Of a DNA stretch of 51,955 bases, positions 27,670 to 43,614 are shown in pieces. Position numbers and translations under genes: made by a program. Location: the NCBI RefSeq assembly GCF_009193185.1, contig NZ_VUKF01000034.1:1-51955 (forward strand). The letters are read 5' to 3'. This DNA comes from Georgenia thermotolerans. Its GTDB lineage: Bacteria; Actinomycetota; Actinomycetes; Actinomycetales; Actinomycetaceae. Within the stretch, counting starts at the first letter, position 1; each line of letters opens with the position of its first letter. The notes under the pieces were generated by a model, which saw only the letters and a list, made by a program, of their open reading frames with translations, was not told the origin of the DNA and did no database searches.

Positions 27670-29097
27670 TCAGGCCGTGACCGCCTCCTCGGCGGCGCCG
27701 GCCTGCTCGGCGAGGTACTTCTCGGCCTCCGCGCGCACCGCCTCGGCGACGGCCTCGGCGACGCGGTGGTCGAAGACGCCGGGGATGACGAAGGCGCTGT
27801 TGAGCTCCTCGGGGCTGACCACCTCGGCGATCGCGACCGCGGCCACGCGCAGCATCTCGTCGGAGATGTGCGAGGCCCCGGCGTCCAGCAGCCCGCGGAA
27901 CAGCCCCGGGAAGGCCAGGACGTTGTTGATCTGGTTCGGGTAGTCGCTGCGCCCGGTGGCCACCACCGCCGCCGTCTGCCCCGCCTCGATCGGGTCGACC
28001 TCCGGGGTGGGGTTGGCCAGCGCGAACACGATCGCCCCCTCGGCCATCCTCGCCACGTCCGCCCCGGTCAGGATGTTGCCCGCGGAGACCCCGATGAACA
28101 CGTCCGCCCCCACCAGGCCCTCGCGGAGGGAGCCGGTGAGCTGGTCGGGGTTGGTGTGCTCGATGATCCAGCTGCGGTGCGGGTCGCCGTTGCCGACCCC
28201 GCGGTGCAGCGCGCCGTGCCGGTCGAAGCCGATGATGTTGCGGGCGCCCTGGGCCTTGAGCAGCTTGATGATCGCCGACCCCGCCGCCCCCACGCCCGAG
28301 ACGACGATGCGCACGTCCTCCATCTTCTTGTCCACCACCTTCAGCGCGTTCAGCAACGCCGCCAGCACCACGATCGCCGTGCCGTGCTGATCGTCGTGGA
28401 ACACCGGGATGTCCAGCTCCTCACGCAACCGCGCCTCGATCTCGAAGCACCGCGGCGCCGAGATGTCCTCCAGGTTCACACCCCCGTACACCGGCGCCAG
28501 CGCCTTGACGATGGAGATGATCTCCTCGGTGTCCTTGGTGTCCAGGCACACCGGCCACGCATCGACGTTGGCGAACTGCTTGAACAACGCCGCCTTGCCC
28601 TCCATCACCGGCAACGCCGCCGCCGGGCCGATGTCCCCCAGCCCCAGCACCGCCGTGCCGTCGGTGACCACCGCCACCGTGTTCCGCTTGATCGTCAGCC
28701 GCCGCGCATCCTCCGGCTTCTCCGCGATCGCCAGGCACACCCGCGCCACCCCCGGCGTGTACGCCCGCGACAGGTCCCGCCGCGTCTTCAGCGGCACCTT
28801 CGCGTTCACCTCGATCTTCCCGCCCAGGTGCAGCAGGAACGTCGAGTCGCTCATCTTCAGCACCCGCACACCCTCCAGGGCGTTCAGGGCCTCGACGATG
28901 CGCTCGCCGTGCTCGGCGTCGACCGTGTCGCACGTGACGTCCACGACGAGCTTCGTCGTGGTCGAGTGGGCGATGTCGACGCCCATGACCGCCCCGCCGG
29001 CCTCGGCCACGGCCGCGACGAGCATGCTCGTGGCGCGCTGGGAGGCCGGGACCTCCACGCGCATCGTGATGGTGTAGCTGGGACTGGGCATGGCCAT
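27670..29097 (-). CDS. NAD-dependent malic enzyme with N-terminal ACT domain, copy B
   Basis: A 475-residue malic enzyme with the same ACT domain and catalytic motifs as the copy at 18895-20352. The amino acid sequences match almost completely from residue ~100 to ~460 and diverge in the ACT domain (TITMRVEV, SWASTSPTR-region changes at the DNA level) and the last ~20 residues (AEKYLAEQAGAAEEAVTA). Homology stops at the start codon. The promoter region shows no TTYC-N7-GRAA site; a -10-like TACGAT (29151-29146) is the only candidate element. Probably the constitutive copy. Confidence 0.93.
   Translation of the reverse strand: MAMPSPSYTITMRVEVPASQRATSMLVAAVAEAGGAVMGVDIAHSTTTKLVVDVTCDTVDAEHGERIVEALNALEGVRVLKMSDSTFLLHLGGKIEVNAKVPLKTRRDLSRAYTPGVARVCLAIAEKPEDARRLTIKRNTVAVVTDGTAVLGLGDIGPAAALPVMEGKAALFKQFANVDAWPVCLDTKDTEEIISIVKALAPVYGGVNLEDISAPRCFEIEARLREELDIPVFHDDQHGTAIVVLAALLNALKVVDKKMEDVRIVVSGVGAAGSAIIKLLKAQGARNIIGFDRHGALHRGVGNGDPHRSWIIEHTNPDQLTGSLREGLVGADVFIGVSAGNILTGADVARMAEGAIVFALANPTPEVDPIEAGQTAAVVATGRSDYPNQINNVLAFPGLFRGLLDAGASHISDEMLRVAAVAIAEVVSPEELNSAFVIPGVFDHRVAEAVAEAVRAEAEKYLAEQAGAAEEAVTA
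27827..28800. repeat. near-identical tract shared with 19082-20055 (direct repeat, copy 2)
   Basis: Partner of the tract in malic enzyme A, same orientation, one mismatch by eye (28708). The two copies bracket the regulator, uricase operon, second permease and doxX. Confidence 0.85.
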
Positions 29098-29207
29098 GGG
29101 AGCGGGCCTTTCAAAGGTGGGACGAATCACGTTGAGCGGCATGAATCGTAACCCCCCGCACACCCCGGCCCCGACCAGGCCGGTCCAGGCCGGGCCGGGG
29201 ACGCCGA

Positions 29208-29277
29208 ACGGCCCCCTCCGGTGGGAAGGGGGCCGTCTGCCGGGCCACCGCGCCGAGAAGCTGGCGTCTCGGCGCGG
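29208..29277 (-). terminator. two successive hairpins downstream of gatB
   Basis: First on the minus strand is CCGCGCCGAGA / TCTCGGCGCGG (29248-29258, 29267-29277), an 11-bp perfect stem. Then comes ACGGCCCCCT / AGGGGGCCGT (29208-29217, 29227-29236). Together they end the gatCAB operon. The rest of 29098-29207 is the malic enzyme B promoter region. Confidence 0.75.
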
Positions 29278-29285
29278 AGGGCGGG

Positions 29286-30791
29286 TCAGCCGATGCGCTG
29301 CATGAGCAGCTCGCGCACGCGGGCCGCGTCGGCCTTGCCGCGGGTGGCCTTCATGACCGCGCCGACGATGGCGCCGGCGGCCTGGACCTTGCCGCCGCGG
29401 ATCTTCTCCACCACGTCGGGGTTGGCGGCCAGCGCCTCGTCGATGGCCGCCTCGAGCGCGCCGTCGTCGGAGACCACCTCGAGGCCGCGGGCGACGACGA
29501 CCTGCTCCGGGGAGCCCTCCCCCGCGAGCACGCCCTCCAGCACCTGCCGGGCCAGCTTGTCGGTAATCCGGCCGGCGTCGACGAGCCCGGCGAGCTCGGC
29601 GACCTGCTGGGGCGTGATCGCCAGCTCCTCCAGCGCCACGCCGTCGGCCTTGGCGGTGCGGGCCAGCTCGCCCATCCACCACTTGCGGGCGGCGGCCGGG
29701 CTGGCGCCCGCGGCGACGGTGGCCTCGACGAGGTCCCCGGCGCCGGCGTTGACCAGGTCGCGCATCTCCGCGTCGGAGTAGCCCCACTCGGCCTGGAGGC
29801 GGCGGCGCCGTACGGCCGGCAGCTCGGGCAGGGTCGCCCGCAGCTCCTCGACCCACTCGCGCGGCGGGGCGAGCGGGACGAGGTCCGGCTCGGGGAAGTA
29901 GCGGTAGTCCTCCGCGTCGGACTTCACGCGCCCGGGCGAGGTGGTGCCGTCGTCCTCGTGCCAGTGCCGGGTCTCCTGGACCACCTGCTCGCCGGCGTCG
30001 AGCACGGCGGCCTGGCGGGAGATCTCGTAGCGCACCGCCCGCTCGACCGAGCGGAAGGAGTTGACGTTCTTCGTCTCCGTGCGGGTGCCCAGCGGCGAGG
30101 TCGGCGTGGGGCGCAGGGAGACGTTGACGTCGGCGCGCACGTTGCCGCGCTCCATGCGGGCCTCGGAGACGCCGAGGGCCCGGAAGATGTCGCGCAGGGT
30201 GTTGACGTAGGCGCGGGCGACCTCCGGCGCCCGGGCACCGGCACCCTCGATGGGGCGGGTGACGATCTCCACCAGCGGGATGCCCGCCCGGTTGTAGTCG
30301 ACCAGGGAGTACTCCGCGCCCTGGATGCGGCCCGCGGCGCCGCCGACGTGGGTGTTCTTCCCGGCGTCCTCCTCCATGTGGGCGCGCTCGATCTCCACGC
30401 GGAAGACCGTGCCGTCCTCGAGCTCGACGTCAAGGTGGCCGTCGTGGGCGATCGGCTCGTCGTACTGGGAGGTCTGGAAGTTCTTCGGCACGTCCGGGTA
30501 GAAGTAGTTCTTCCGGGCGAACCGGCAGCTCTCTGCGATGGAGCAGTTCAGCGCCAGGCCGATCTTCACGGCGTACTCGACGGCGGTGGCGTTGACCACG
30601 GGCAGCGCGCCGGGCAGGCCGAGGGAGACGGGTGTGACGGCCGTGTTGGGCTCGGCGCCGAAGGTCTGCGGGGCGCCGTCGAACATCTTGGACTTCGTGC
30701 CCAGCTCGACGTGGACCTCGATGCCCAGGACGGGGTCGTACCGGGCGACGGCGTCGTCGAAGTCGACGAGATCAACGGTCTGCGTGCTCAT
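29286..30791 (-). CDS. gatB: Asp-tRNA(Asn)/Glu-tRNA(Gln) amidotransferase subunit B
   Basis: A 501-residue subunit that phosphorylates the misacylated tRNA-bound Asp/Glu. The GatB cradle domain ([52 protein letters not shown]) is followed by the helical and YqeY-like tail domains ending [15 protein letters not shown] overlaps the gatA stop (ATGA). Housekeeping in actinobacteria, which lack GlnRS. Confidence 0.96.
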   Translation of the reverse strand: MSTQTVDLVDFDDAVARYDPVLGIEVHVELGTKSKMFDGAPQTFGAEPNTAVTPVSLGLPGALPVVNATAVEYAVKIGLALNCSIAESCRFARKNYFYPDVPKNFQTSQYDEPIAHDGHLDVELEDGTVFRVEIERAHMEEDAGKNTHVGGAAGRIQGAEYSLVDYNRAGIPLVEIVTRPIEGAGARAPEVARAYVNTLRDIFRALGVSEARMERGNVRADVNVSLRPTPTSPLGTRTETKNVNSFRSVERAVRYEISRQAAVLDAGEQVVQETRHWHEDDGTTSPGRVKSDAEDYRYFPEPDLVPLAPPREWVEELRATLPELPAVRRRRLQAEWGYSDAEMRDLVNAGAGDLVEATVAAGASPAAARKWWMGELARTAKADGVALEELAITPQQVAELAGLVDAGRITDKLARQVLEGVLAGEGSPEQVVVARGLEVVSDDGALEAAIDEALAANPDVVEKIRGGKVQAAGAIVGAVMKATRGKADAARVRELLMQRIG

Positions 30792-32296
30792 CGGGAGGCC
30801 ACCTCCAGCTCGGGGGCCTGGGCCAGCAACGGGCCGCCCCACTTCTCGGTGAGCAGGCGCTCGAGCACGCCGCCCACCCGGTACAGACGGGCGTCCTCGC
30901 GAGCGGGCGCGAGGACCTGGAAGCCGACCGGCAGGCCGTCGTCGCTCAGGCCCGAGGGCAGCGAGAGCCCGGGGATCCCGGCCAGGTTCGCCGGGATGGT
31001 CGCGACGTCGTTGAGGTACATCGCCATGGGGTCGTCCAGCTTCTCGCCGAACTTGAACGCCGTGGTCGGCGCCGTGGGCGAGACGAGCACGTCGGCCCGG
31101 GCGAAGGCGGCGGCGAAGTCGCGCTGGATGAGGGTGCGGACCTTCTGCGCCGAGCCGTAGTAGGCGTCGTAGTACCCGGCGGAGAGGGCGTACGTGCCCA
31201 GGATGATGCGGCGCTTGACCTCGTCGCCGAACCCGGCGCCGCGGGTGGCGGCCATGACGCGCTCGGCGGTGACGGGGCCGTCCGTCGGCTCCACGCGCAG
31301 ACCGAAGCGCATGCCGTCGAACTTGGCGAGGTTGGAGGACGCCTCCGCCGGCAGGATCAGGTAGTAGGCCGCGAGCGCGTACTCGAAGCTGGGGCATGAG
31401 ACCTCGACGACCTCGGCGCCCGCCTGCTGCAGCAGCGCGACGGACTGCTCAAAGCTGCGCCGGACACCCTCCTGGTACCCCTCGCCGCCGAGCTCCTTGA
31501 CGATGCCCACCCGCACGCCCTTGAGGTCGCGGGACCGGGCGGCCGCGACGTACCCGGTGGCCGGGTCCGGCAGCGAGGTCGAGTCCAGCGGGTCGTGCCC
31601 GCCGATGACCTCGTGCAGCAACGCGGAGTCCAGCACGGTGCGCGAGACGGGGCCGGCCTGGTCCAGCGACGAGGCCAGCGCGATGAGCCCGTAGCGCGAG
31701 ACGCCGCCGTAGGTCGGCTTGGTGCCGACCGTGCCGGTGACGGCCGCTGGCTGACGGATCGAGCCGCCGGTGTCGGTGCCGATCGCCAGCGGCGCCTCGA
31801 AGGCGGCGACGGCGGCCGCGGAGCCGCCGCCGGACCCGCCCGGGATGCGCTCCAGGTCCCACGGGTTGCGGGTGGCGCCGTACGCGGAGTGCTCCGTGCT
31901 CGACCCCATGGCGAACTCGTCGAGGTTGGTCTTGCCGAGGATCGGCATGCCGGCGGCCCGCAGCTTCGTCACGAGGGTCGCGTCGTAGGGCGGGACCCAG
32001 TTCTCGAGGATCTTCGAGGCGGCGGTGGTGACCTGGCCCTTGGTGACGATGATGTCCTTGACGGCGATCGGCACGCCGGCCAGCTCGGCGAGCTCCTCGC
32101 CGGCGGCGCGGCGGGCGTCGACGGCGGCCGCGGCGGCTAGCGCCTCGTCCGTGTTGACGTGGAGGAAGGCGTGGACGTCGCCGTCGACGGCGGCCATGCG
32201 GTCCAGGTGGGCCTGCGTCACCTCGACCGAGGAGACCTCCTTGGCGGCGAGCAGCGCGGCGAGCTCAGCGGCGGTGCGGCGGGTCAGGTCGCTCAT
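30788..32296 (-). CDS. gatA: Asp-tRNA(Asn)/Glu-tRNA(Gln) amidotransferase subunit A
   Basis: A 502-residue amidase-signature glutaminase subunit. The Ser-cisSer-Lys triad is visible: K80 in AVKDI, S155 in PGGSGGGS, S179 in [12 protein letters not shown] overlaps the gatC stop (ATGA). Works with GatB and GatC. Confidence 0.97.
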   Translation of the reverse strand: MSDLTRRTAAELAALLAAKEVSSVEVTQAHLDRMAAVDGDVHAFLHVNTDEALAAAAAVDARRAAGEELAELAGVPIAVKDIIVTKGQVTTAASKILENWVPPYDATLVTKLRAAGMPILGKTNLDEFAMGSSTEHSAYGATRNPWDLERIPGGSGGGSAAAVAAFEAPLAIGTDTGGSIRQPAAVTGTVGTKPTYGGVSRYGLIALASSLDQAGPVSRTVLDSALLHEVIGGHDPLDSTSLPDPATGYVAAARSRDLKGVRVGIVKELGGEGYQEGVRRSFEQSVALLQQAGAEVVEVSCPSFEYALAAYYLILPAEASSNLAKFDGMRFGLRVEPTDGPVTAERVMAATRGAGFGDEVKRRIILGTYALSAGYYDAYYGSAQKVRTLIQRDFAAAFARADVLVSPTAPTTAFKFGEKLDDPMAMYLNDVATIPANLAGIPGLSLPSGLSDDGLPVGFQVLAPAREDARLYRVGGVLERLLTEKWGGPLLAQAPELEVASR

Positions 32297-32592
32297 GCGT
32301 CCTCCCCGAGGATCTGCGGGACGGCGAAGCGGCCCTCGATGGCGGCGGGGGCCGCGGCCAGCACCTCGTCGGCGTCGAGCGTGGCCACCACCTCGTCCGG
32401 GCGCATGACGTTGGTCAGCGGCAGGGGGTGGGAGGTGGCGGGCACGTCGGGCGTGGCGACCTCGTTGACCCGAGCCACCGCGGAGGCGATGACGTCGAGC
32501 TCGCCGGCCAGGCGCTCGACCTCCTCGGGCTTCAGCTCGATGCGGGCGAGCGCCGCGACGCGCGCGACCTCGTCGGAAGAGATGGTGGACAT
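32293..32592 (-). CDS. gatC: Asp-tRNA(Asn)/Glu-tRNA(Gln) amidotransferase subunit C
   Basis: A 99-residue GatC ([16 protein letters not shown] start, MRPDEV and GRFAVPQIL near the end). The ATG is chosen over a GTG two codons upstream because a -10-like TAGACT (32605-32600) ends seven bases before it and no Shine-Dalgarno is visible, suggesting a leaderless mRNA starting at the codon. First gene of gatCAB. Confidence 0.93.
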   Translation of the reverse strand: MSTISSDEVARVAALARIELKPEEVERLAGELDVIASAVARVNEVATPDVPATSHPLPLTNVMRPDEVVATLDADEVLAAAPAAIEGRFAVPQILGEDA

Positions 32593-32599
32593 GCGCACG

Positions 32600-32605
32600 A
32601 GTCTA
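32600..32605 (-). promoter_or_regulatory. -10 box of leaderless gatCAB promoter
   Basis: TAGACT on the minus strand, seven bases from the gatC ATG. No clear -35 lies in the GC-rich upstream sequence. The same start-adjacent -10 arrangement recurs at several neighbouring genes. Confidence 0.5.
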
Positions 32606-32659
32606 AACGCCCGGCGCCTCGCGGCGGCGGGCCGGTCCGGGCGCCCGGCGGCCCCTCCC

Positions 32660-33070
32660 TCAGCCGGTCGCGGGCCCGATGAGCTCGAGCAGCGCCCGGG
32701 CGTAGGCGTCCGCCGCGCCCGGCGCGCGGTGCTCGGCGGCGCCCCGGCCGGGCACCGTGGTGGTCACGAGGAAGGCGTCGTCCTCGCGGCGCAGCGAGCG
32801 GAACGTGCCGCCGAGCAGCTCGCGCAGCTGGTCCTCGCGCGGCAGCCAGACCGTCTGGTCGAGGGTGACCGCGTCCAGCGCCCACTCGACGGTGCCGTTG
32901 AACCCCAGCACGGTGCCGGTCGGGAAGCGGTGGGTCTCGATGCTCATCTCGGCCACCGTGAACACCTCCCCGACCAGCTCGGGCTGGTCGATGGTGAACC
33001 GGTCGCCGGGTGCGGGGCGCCACCGCAGCCCGGCGCCACGCAACGCGCGGGCGAGCTCGAGGGAGATCAC
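32660..33070 (-). CDS. conserved hypothetical protein (actinobacterial, 136 aa)
   Basis: A soluble protein of 136 residues without catalytic motifs I can name. Blocks such as GDRFTI, TVLGFNGTVEWALDAV and VWLPREDQLRELLG resemble a small family seen in Micrococcales, sometimes labelled pilus assembly protein CpaE without evidence. The GTG start is preferred: GATACT (33082-33077) lies six bases upstream, consistent with leaderless initiation. Function unknown. Confidence 0.7.
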   Translation of the reverse strand: MISLELARALRGAGLRWRPAPGDRFTIDQPELVGEVFTVAEMSIETHRFPTGTVLGFNGTVEWALDAVTLDQTVWLPREDQLRELLGGTFRSLRREDDAFLVTTTVPGRGAAEHRAPGAADAYARALLELIGPATG

Positions 33071-33155
33071 CCGGCCAGTATCACGGGCCCGCCCGCCCGG
33101 CGGCACGGGATCGGGCTGCCGGGTCCGGCGGCTCCGCAGCCGTTAGGTTGGCGCC

Positions 33156-34445
33156 ATGCCGATCAGATCACGCCTGGGGTACGCCCTCCTCCGGGCGCAG
33201 CGCATCCAGGGCCGCGACGTCTGGCGCGCCATGCGGTGGTACGTGACGGGGACGGTCGCGGTCCAGGCCGCGGCGGCCTCCGCCGTCGTGCTCGTGGACC
33301 GGGTGCGCAAGCGGCGCCAGCCGCCCACCGGAGAGTTCCCGCGCACCGAGCCGGCGACGCTGCCGGTGGCCCACTCGAAGGTGACGACCTACACCTTCGG
33401 CGCGGACCTCTACGCCGACATGCTCGCGGCCATCCGCGGCGCCCGCCGCACCGTCTACTTCGAGACCTTCATCTGGAAGTCCGACGAGGTCGGCAAGCAG
33501 TTCAAGAACGCGCTCCTGGCCGCCGCACGCCGGGGCGTGGAGGTGTACGTCGTCTTCGACAGCTGGGCGAACCTGGTGGTGCCCCCGGGGTTCAAGTCCT
33601 TCCCGAACCTGCCGACGCTGCACGTGCTGCGCTTCCCTCTGTTCCGCCCGGGCCTGCTCACCCTCAACGTGCGCAAGACCGGCCGCGACCACCGCAAGAT
33701 CCTCGTCGTCGACGGCGAGGTGGGCTTCGTCGGCGGGTACAACATCGGCTCGCTGTACGCCACGCAGTGGCGCGACACCCACGTGCGGGTGGAGGGCCCC
33801 AGCGCCTGGGAGCTGGAGAACGCCTTCGTCGACTTCTGGAACGACCACCGCAGGCGCCGCCACCCCGAGATCCCCGACCGCGGCGCGCGGGCGTGGGAGG
33901 CGCGCATCCGCGCCGCGCAGAACGCCCCGAACCGGCTGAGCTTCCCCGTGCGCGGGCTCTACCTCGAGGCGATCGACCGGGCCGAGCACCACATCTACAT
34001 CACCCAGGGGTACTTCATCCCCGACCGGGACATCCTGCGCGGCCTCGTCAGCGCCGCCCACCGCGGGGTCGAGGTCAAGGTGCTCATCCCGGAGGTCTCC
34101 AACCACGTCCTGGCCGACTGGGCCGCCCGCGCCTACTACACCCAGCTGCTCGAGTCCGGGGTGCAGCTGTGGCTGTTCCAGGACGCGATGGTGCACGCCA
34201 AGACGATGACGGTCGACGGGCGCTGGACCACGGTGGGCACGACCAACATCGACCGCATGTCGATGACGGGGAACTTCGAGGTCAACCTCGAGATCTACGA
34301 CGACGACCTGGCCGAGCAGATGGAGAAGATCTTCGCCACCGACCTCACCAACTCCCGCCAGCTCACCCTGCGCGAGTGGGAGTCGCGCGGGCTGCTGTCG
34401 AAGCTCGGCGAGCGGATCCTGCGCCGGCTCGGCCCGCTGCTGTAG
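33156..34445 (+). CDS. phospholipase D-like protein, cardiolipin synthase type
   Basis: A 429-residue protein with one N-terminal hydrophobic segment (about residues 30-47) and two HKD motifs, HRKILVVDGEVGFVGG and HAKTMTVDGRWTTVGTTN, as in bacterial cardiolipin synthases that transfer phosphatidyl groups at the membrane. Length is slightly below the usual ~480 because only one transmembrane segment is present. TAGGTT (33144-33149) lies six bases before the ATG, indicating a leaderless transcript. Confidence 0.88.
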   Translation: MPIRSRLGYALLRAQRIQGRDVWRAMRWYVTGTVAVQAAAASAVVLVDRVRKRRQPPTGEFPRTEPATLPVAHSKVTTYTFGADLYADMLAAIRGARRTVYFETFIWKSDEVGKQFKNALLAAARRGVEVYVVFDSWANLVVPPGFKSFPNLPTLHVLRFPLFRPGLLTLNVRKTGRDHRKILVVDGEVGFVGGYNIGSLYATQWRDTHVRVEGPSAWELENAFVDFWNDHRRRRHPEIPDRGARAWEARIRAAQNAPNRLSFPVRGLYLEAIDRAEHHIYITQGYFIPDRDILRGLVSAAHRGVEVKVLIPEVSNHVLADWAARAYYTQLLESGVQLWLFQDAMVHAKTMTVDGRWTTVGTTNIDRMSMTGNFEVNLEIYDDDLAEQMEKIFATDLTNSRQLTLREWESRGLLSKLGERILRRLGPLL

Positions 34446-34454
34446 CGGCCCGGC

Positions 34455-34967
34455 TCAGACCTCCAGCGCGTAGAACCACATGACCGCCGAGGGGTCCCAG
34501 GAGCCGACGTAGTCGCGGCCCGGGTCGCGCCGGTACCCCACGCGCTCGTAGAGGCGGTGCGGGACGGCCGGGCCGTCCACCGAGAGCACCGACAGCACCA
34601 GCCGCGGGTAGCCCTGCTCCGCCGCCCACTCCTGGGCGGCGCGCAGCAGGACCTCGGCGACGCCGCGGCGCTGGGCGGCGGGGTCGACGGCGAGCATCCG
34701 CACCTCCAGCTCGTCGTCGCGGGCCAGGTCGGCGTAGGCCGTGCCGGCCGCGGCGAGCGTGAGGGTGCCGAGCACCTCCCGCCCGGCGCGGGCGACCAGG
34801 ACGATGGCCTCGGCCGCCCGGCGGGCCACGTCGCGCAGGGCGACGGCGTACCCGTCGTCCTCCTCGGCCATGCCGCCCGCGCGGTAGGCGGCCACGCACA
34901 GCTCCCCGACGCGGTCGAGCTCCTCGGGGCGGACGGTGGAGACGGTGATCGAGGCGGTCTGCGGCAC
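34455..34967 (-). CDS. GNAT-family N-acetyltransferase
   Basis: A 170-residue acetyltransferase with the acetyl-CoA pyrophosphate loop region VRMLAVDPAAQRRGVAEVLL and a C-terminal LYERVGYRR motif. Substrate unknown. I take the GTG start because GATAAT (34979-34974), a near-perfect -10, lies six bases upstream. The longer open frame upstream has actinobacterial intergenic character. Convergent with the PLD gene. Confidence 0.85.
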   Translation of the reverse strand: MPQTASITVSTVRPEELDRVGELCVAAYRAGGMAEEDDGYAVALRDVARRAAEAIVLVARAGREVLGTLTLAAAGTAYADLARDDELEVRMLAVDPAAQRRGVAEVLLRAAQEWAAEQGYPRLVLSVLSVDGPAVPHRLYERVGYRRDPGRDYVGSWDPSAVMWFYALEV

Positions 34968-35114
34968 GGCGTCATTATCGCGCGGCGGACGCCGCGTCCC
35001 GGACGCCGCTGGGGAACCGGGCGGCGCCCCGGGGGCCGCACCGACACCGGCTGCGGAGACCACGCCGACACCCGCACGACGGACCGCGCCGATACCGGCC
35101 GAGGGGCGCCCGAA

Positions 35115-35150
35115 CTCCGGCACGCGGAAAACCTCTTCCGAAGTTGTGGA
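35115..35150 (+). promoter_or_regulatory. candidate AllR/IclR-type operator of xdhABC
   Basis: CTCCGGCACGCGGAA (35115-35129), six bases, TTCCGAAGTTGTGGA (35136-35150): the inner arms GGAA-N6-TTCC are perfect and the outer arms imperfect. A possible -10 TATGGT lies at 35171-35176, giving a 5' leader of about 125 nt. The remaining 34980-35114 is GC-rich non-coding sequence. Confidence 0.62.
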
Positions 35151-35308
35151 GCTGGAGGGCGCTCGGCATGTATGGTCCGTGTCACACCGAGCCGCTGTTC
35201 GGCATGGATAACCAGGGGTTCGGGCCGGCTCCCAACCATGCCCCCGCACGCCCGCGCGCAATGGCGCCGCCGTGGCGAGGCGAGGACAGTAGATGAGGAG
35301 TGAGTGCC

Positions 35309-39276
<3,968 letters not shown>

Positions 39277-39277
39277 G

Positions 39278-40123
39278 GTGGACTGGCTCGCGGCCCTGGA
39301 GCACCTGCGCGAGCAGGGCCGCTCCGGCGTGCTCGTGACCGTCACCACCGTGCGCGGGCACGCCCCGCGGGAGGCCGGCGCGAAGATGGTGGTCGCCGCC
39401 GACGCCACGTGGGACAGCATCGGCGGCGGCAACCTCGAGGCCACGGCGATCGACCGGGCGCGGGCGATGCTCCGCGACGGCGACGACGCGCCCGAGACGC
39501 TGCTGCTGGCGCTGAACGAGCACGTGGCCAACCGGCACGGGCAGCAGTGCTGCGGCGGGGAGGTGACCGTCCTGCTCGAGCCGCTGCGGGCGCGGCCCAC
39601 GGTGGCCGTCTTCGGGGTCGGGCACGTCGGCCGCGAGCTCGCCCGGATCCTGTCCCGGCTCCCGCTCGACCTCCACCTCGTCGACAGCCGGCCCGCTCGG
39701 CTCACCGACGACGCGCTGGCCGACGTCCGCGGCGGCCGGGCCCGGGTGCACGTCCATCCCGCGCCCGCCCCCGAGGCGGTGCTGCGCACCCTGCCCACCG
39801 GCGCGCACGTGCTCATCATGAGCCACGACCACGCCGAGGACTTCCTCCTGTGCGACGCCGCGCTGCGCCGCGGCGACCTCGAGGTGGGTCTCATCGGCTC
39901 GCGGGCGAAGTGGACCCGGTTCCGCCACCGGCTGCGCGGCGAGGGGCACGCCGACGCCGCGGTCGACCGCATCGTGTGCCCCATCGGGCTGCCGGGCCTC
40001 GGCGGGAAGGACCCGGCCGTCATCGCCGTCAGCGTCGCCGCCCGCCTGCTGCAGGACCTCGAGGGGGCGCCGGCGGCGGCCGTGCCGGAGACCCGGCGCC
40101 ACGCGGCGGCGCCGCCCGCCTGA
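39278..40123 (+). CDS. xdhC: xanthine dehydrogenase accessory protein XdhC
   Basis: A 281-residue chaperone that inserts sulfurated molybdenum cofactor into XdhB. N-terminal XdhC/CoxI domain (GHAPREAGAKMVV, GGGNLE, GQQCCGGEV) and C-terminal Rossmann-like domain (VAVFGVGHVGRELARIL). The GTG start follows the xdhB stop by one base with GAGGAG upstream. XdhC is needed for active enzyme in characterised systems. Confidence 0.94.
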   Translation: MDWLAALEHLREQGRSGVLVTVTTVRGHAPREAGAKMVVAADATWDSIGGGNLEATAIDRARAMLRDGDDAPETLLLALNEHVANRHGQQCCGGEVTVLLEPLRARPTVAVFGVGHVGRELARILSRLPLDLHLVDSRPARLTDDALADVRGGRARVHVHPAPAPEAVLRTLPTGAHVLIMSHDHAEDFLLCDAALRRGDLEVGLIGSRAKWTRFRHRLRGEGHADAAVDRIVCPIGLPGLGGKDPAVIAVSVAARLLQDLEGAPAAAVPETRRHAAAPPA

Positions 40124-40145
40124 CGCCACCGGCCTGACGCCACCG

Positions 40146-43464
<3,319 letters not shown>

Positions 43465-43470
43465 GCCGCC

Positions 43471-43551
43471 CGCCGTCGTCCTCCGGGCCGACCCGCCCGC
43501 CGTCGTCCCCCGGGCTGACCCGCCCGCCGTCGTCCTCCGGGCTGACCCGCC
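43471..43551. repeat. 27-bp tandem repeat, three units, between the SRAP and kinase genes
   Basis: Units start at 43471, 43498 and 43525, each beginning CGCCGTCGTC, with one or two mismatches. Non-coding, directly after the SRAP stop. Same period as the repeat at 2751 but a different sequence. Confidence 0.85.
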
Positions 43552-43614
43552 CACCCGCGCCGTCCCCCTCCCGGTGGATCCGGACGGTGCCGTCACGCTC
43601 GTAGGCTGAGCCAT

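Noticed and set aside
18895-29097. Malic enzyme duplication considered as insertion of a mobile element
   Set aside because: No transposase, integrase, terminal inverted repeats or target duplications were seen; the repeat is confined to coding sequence.
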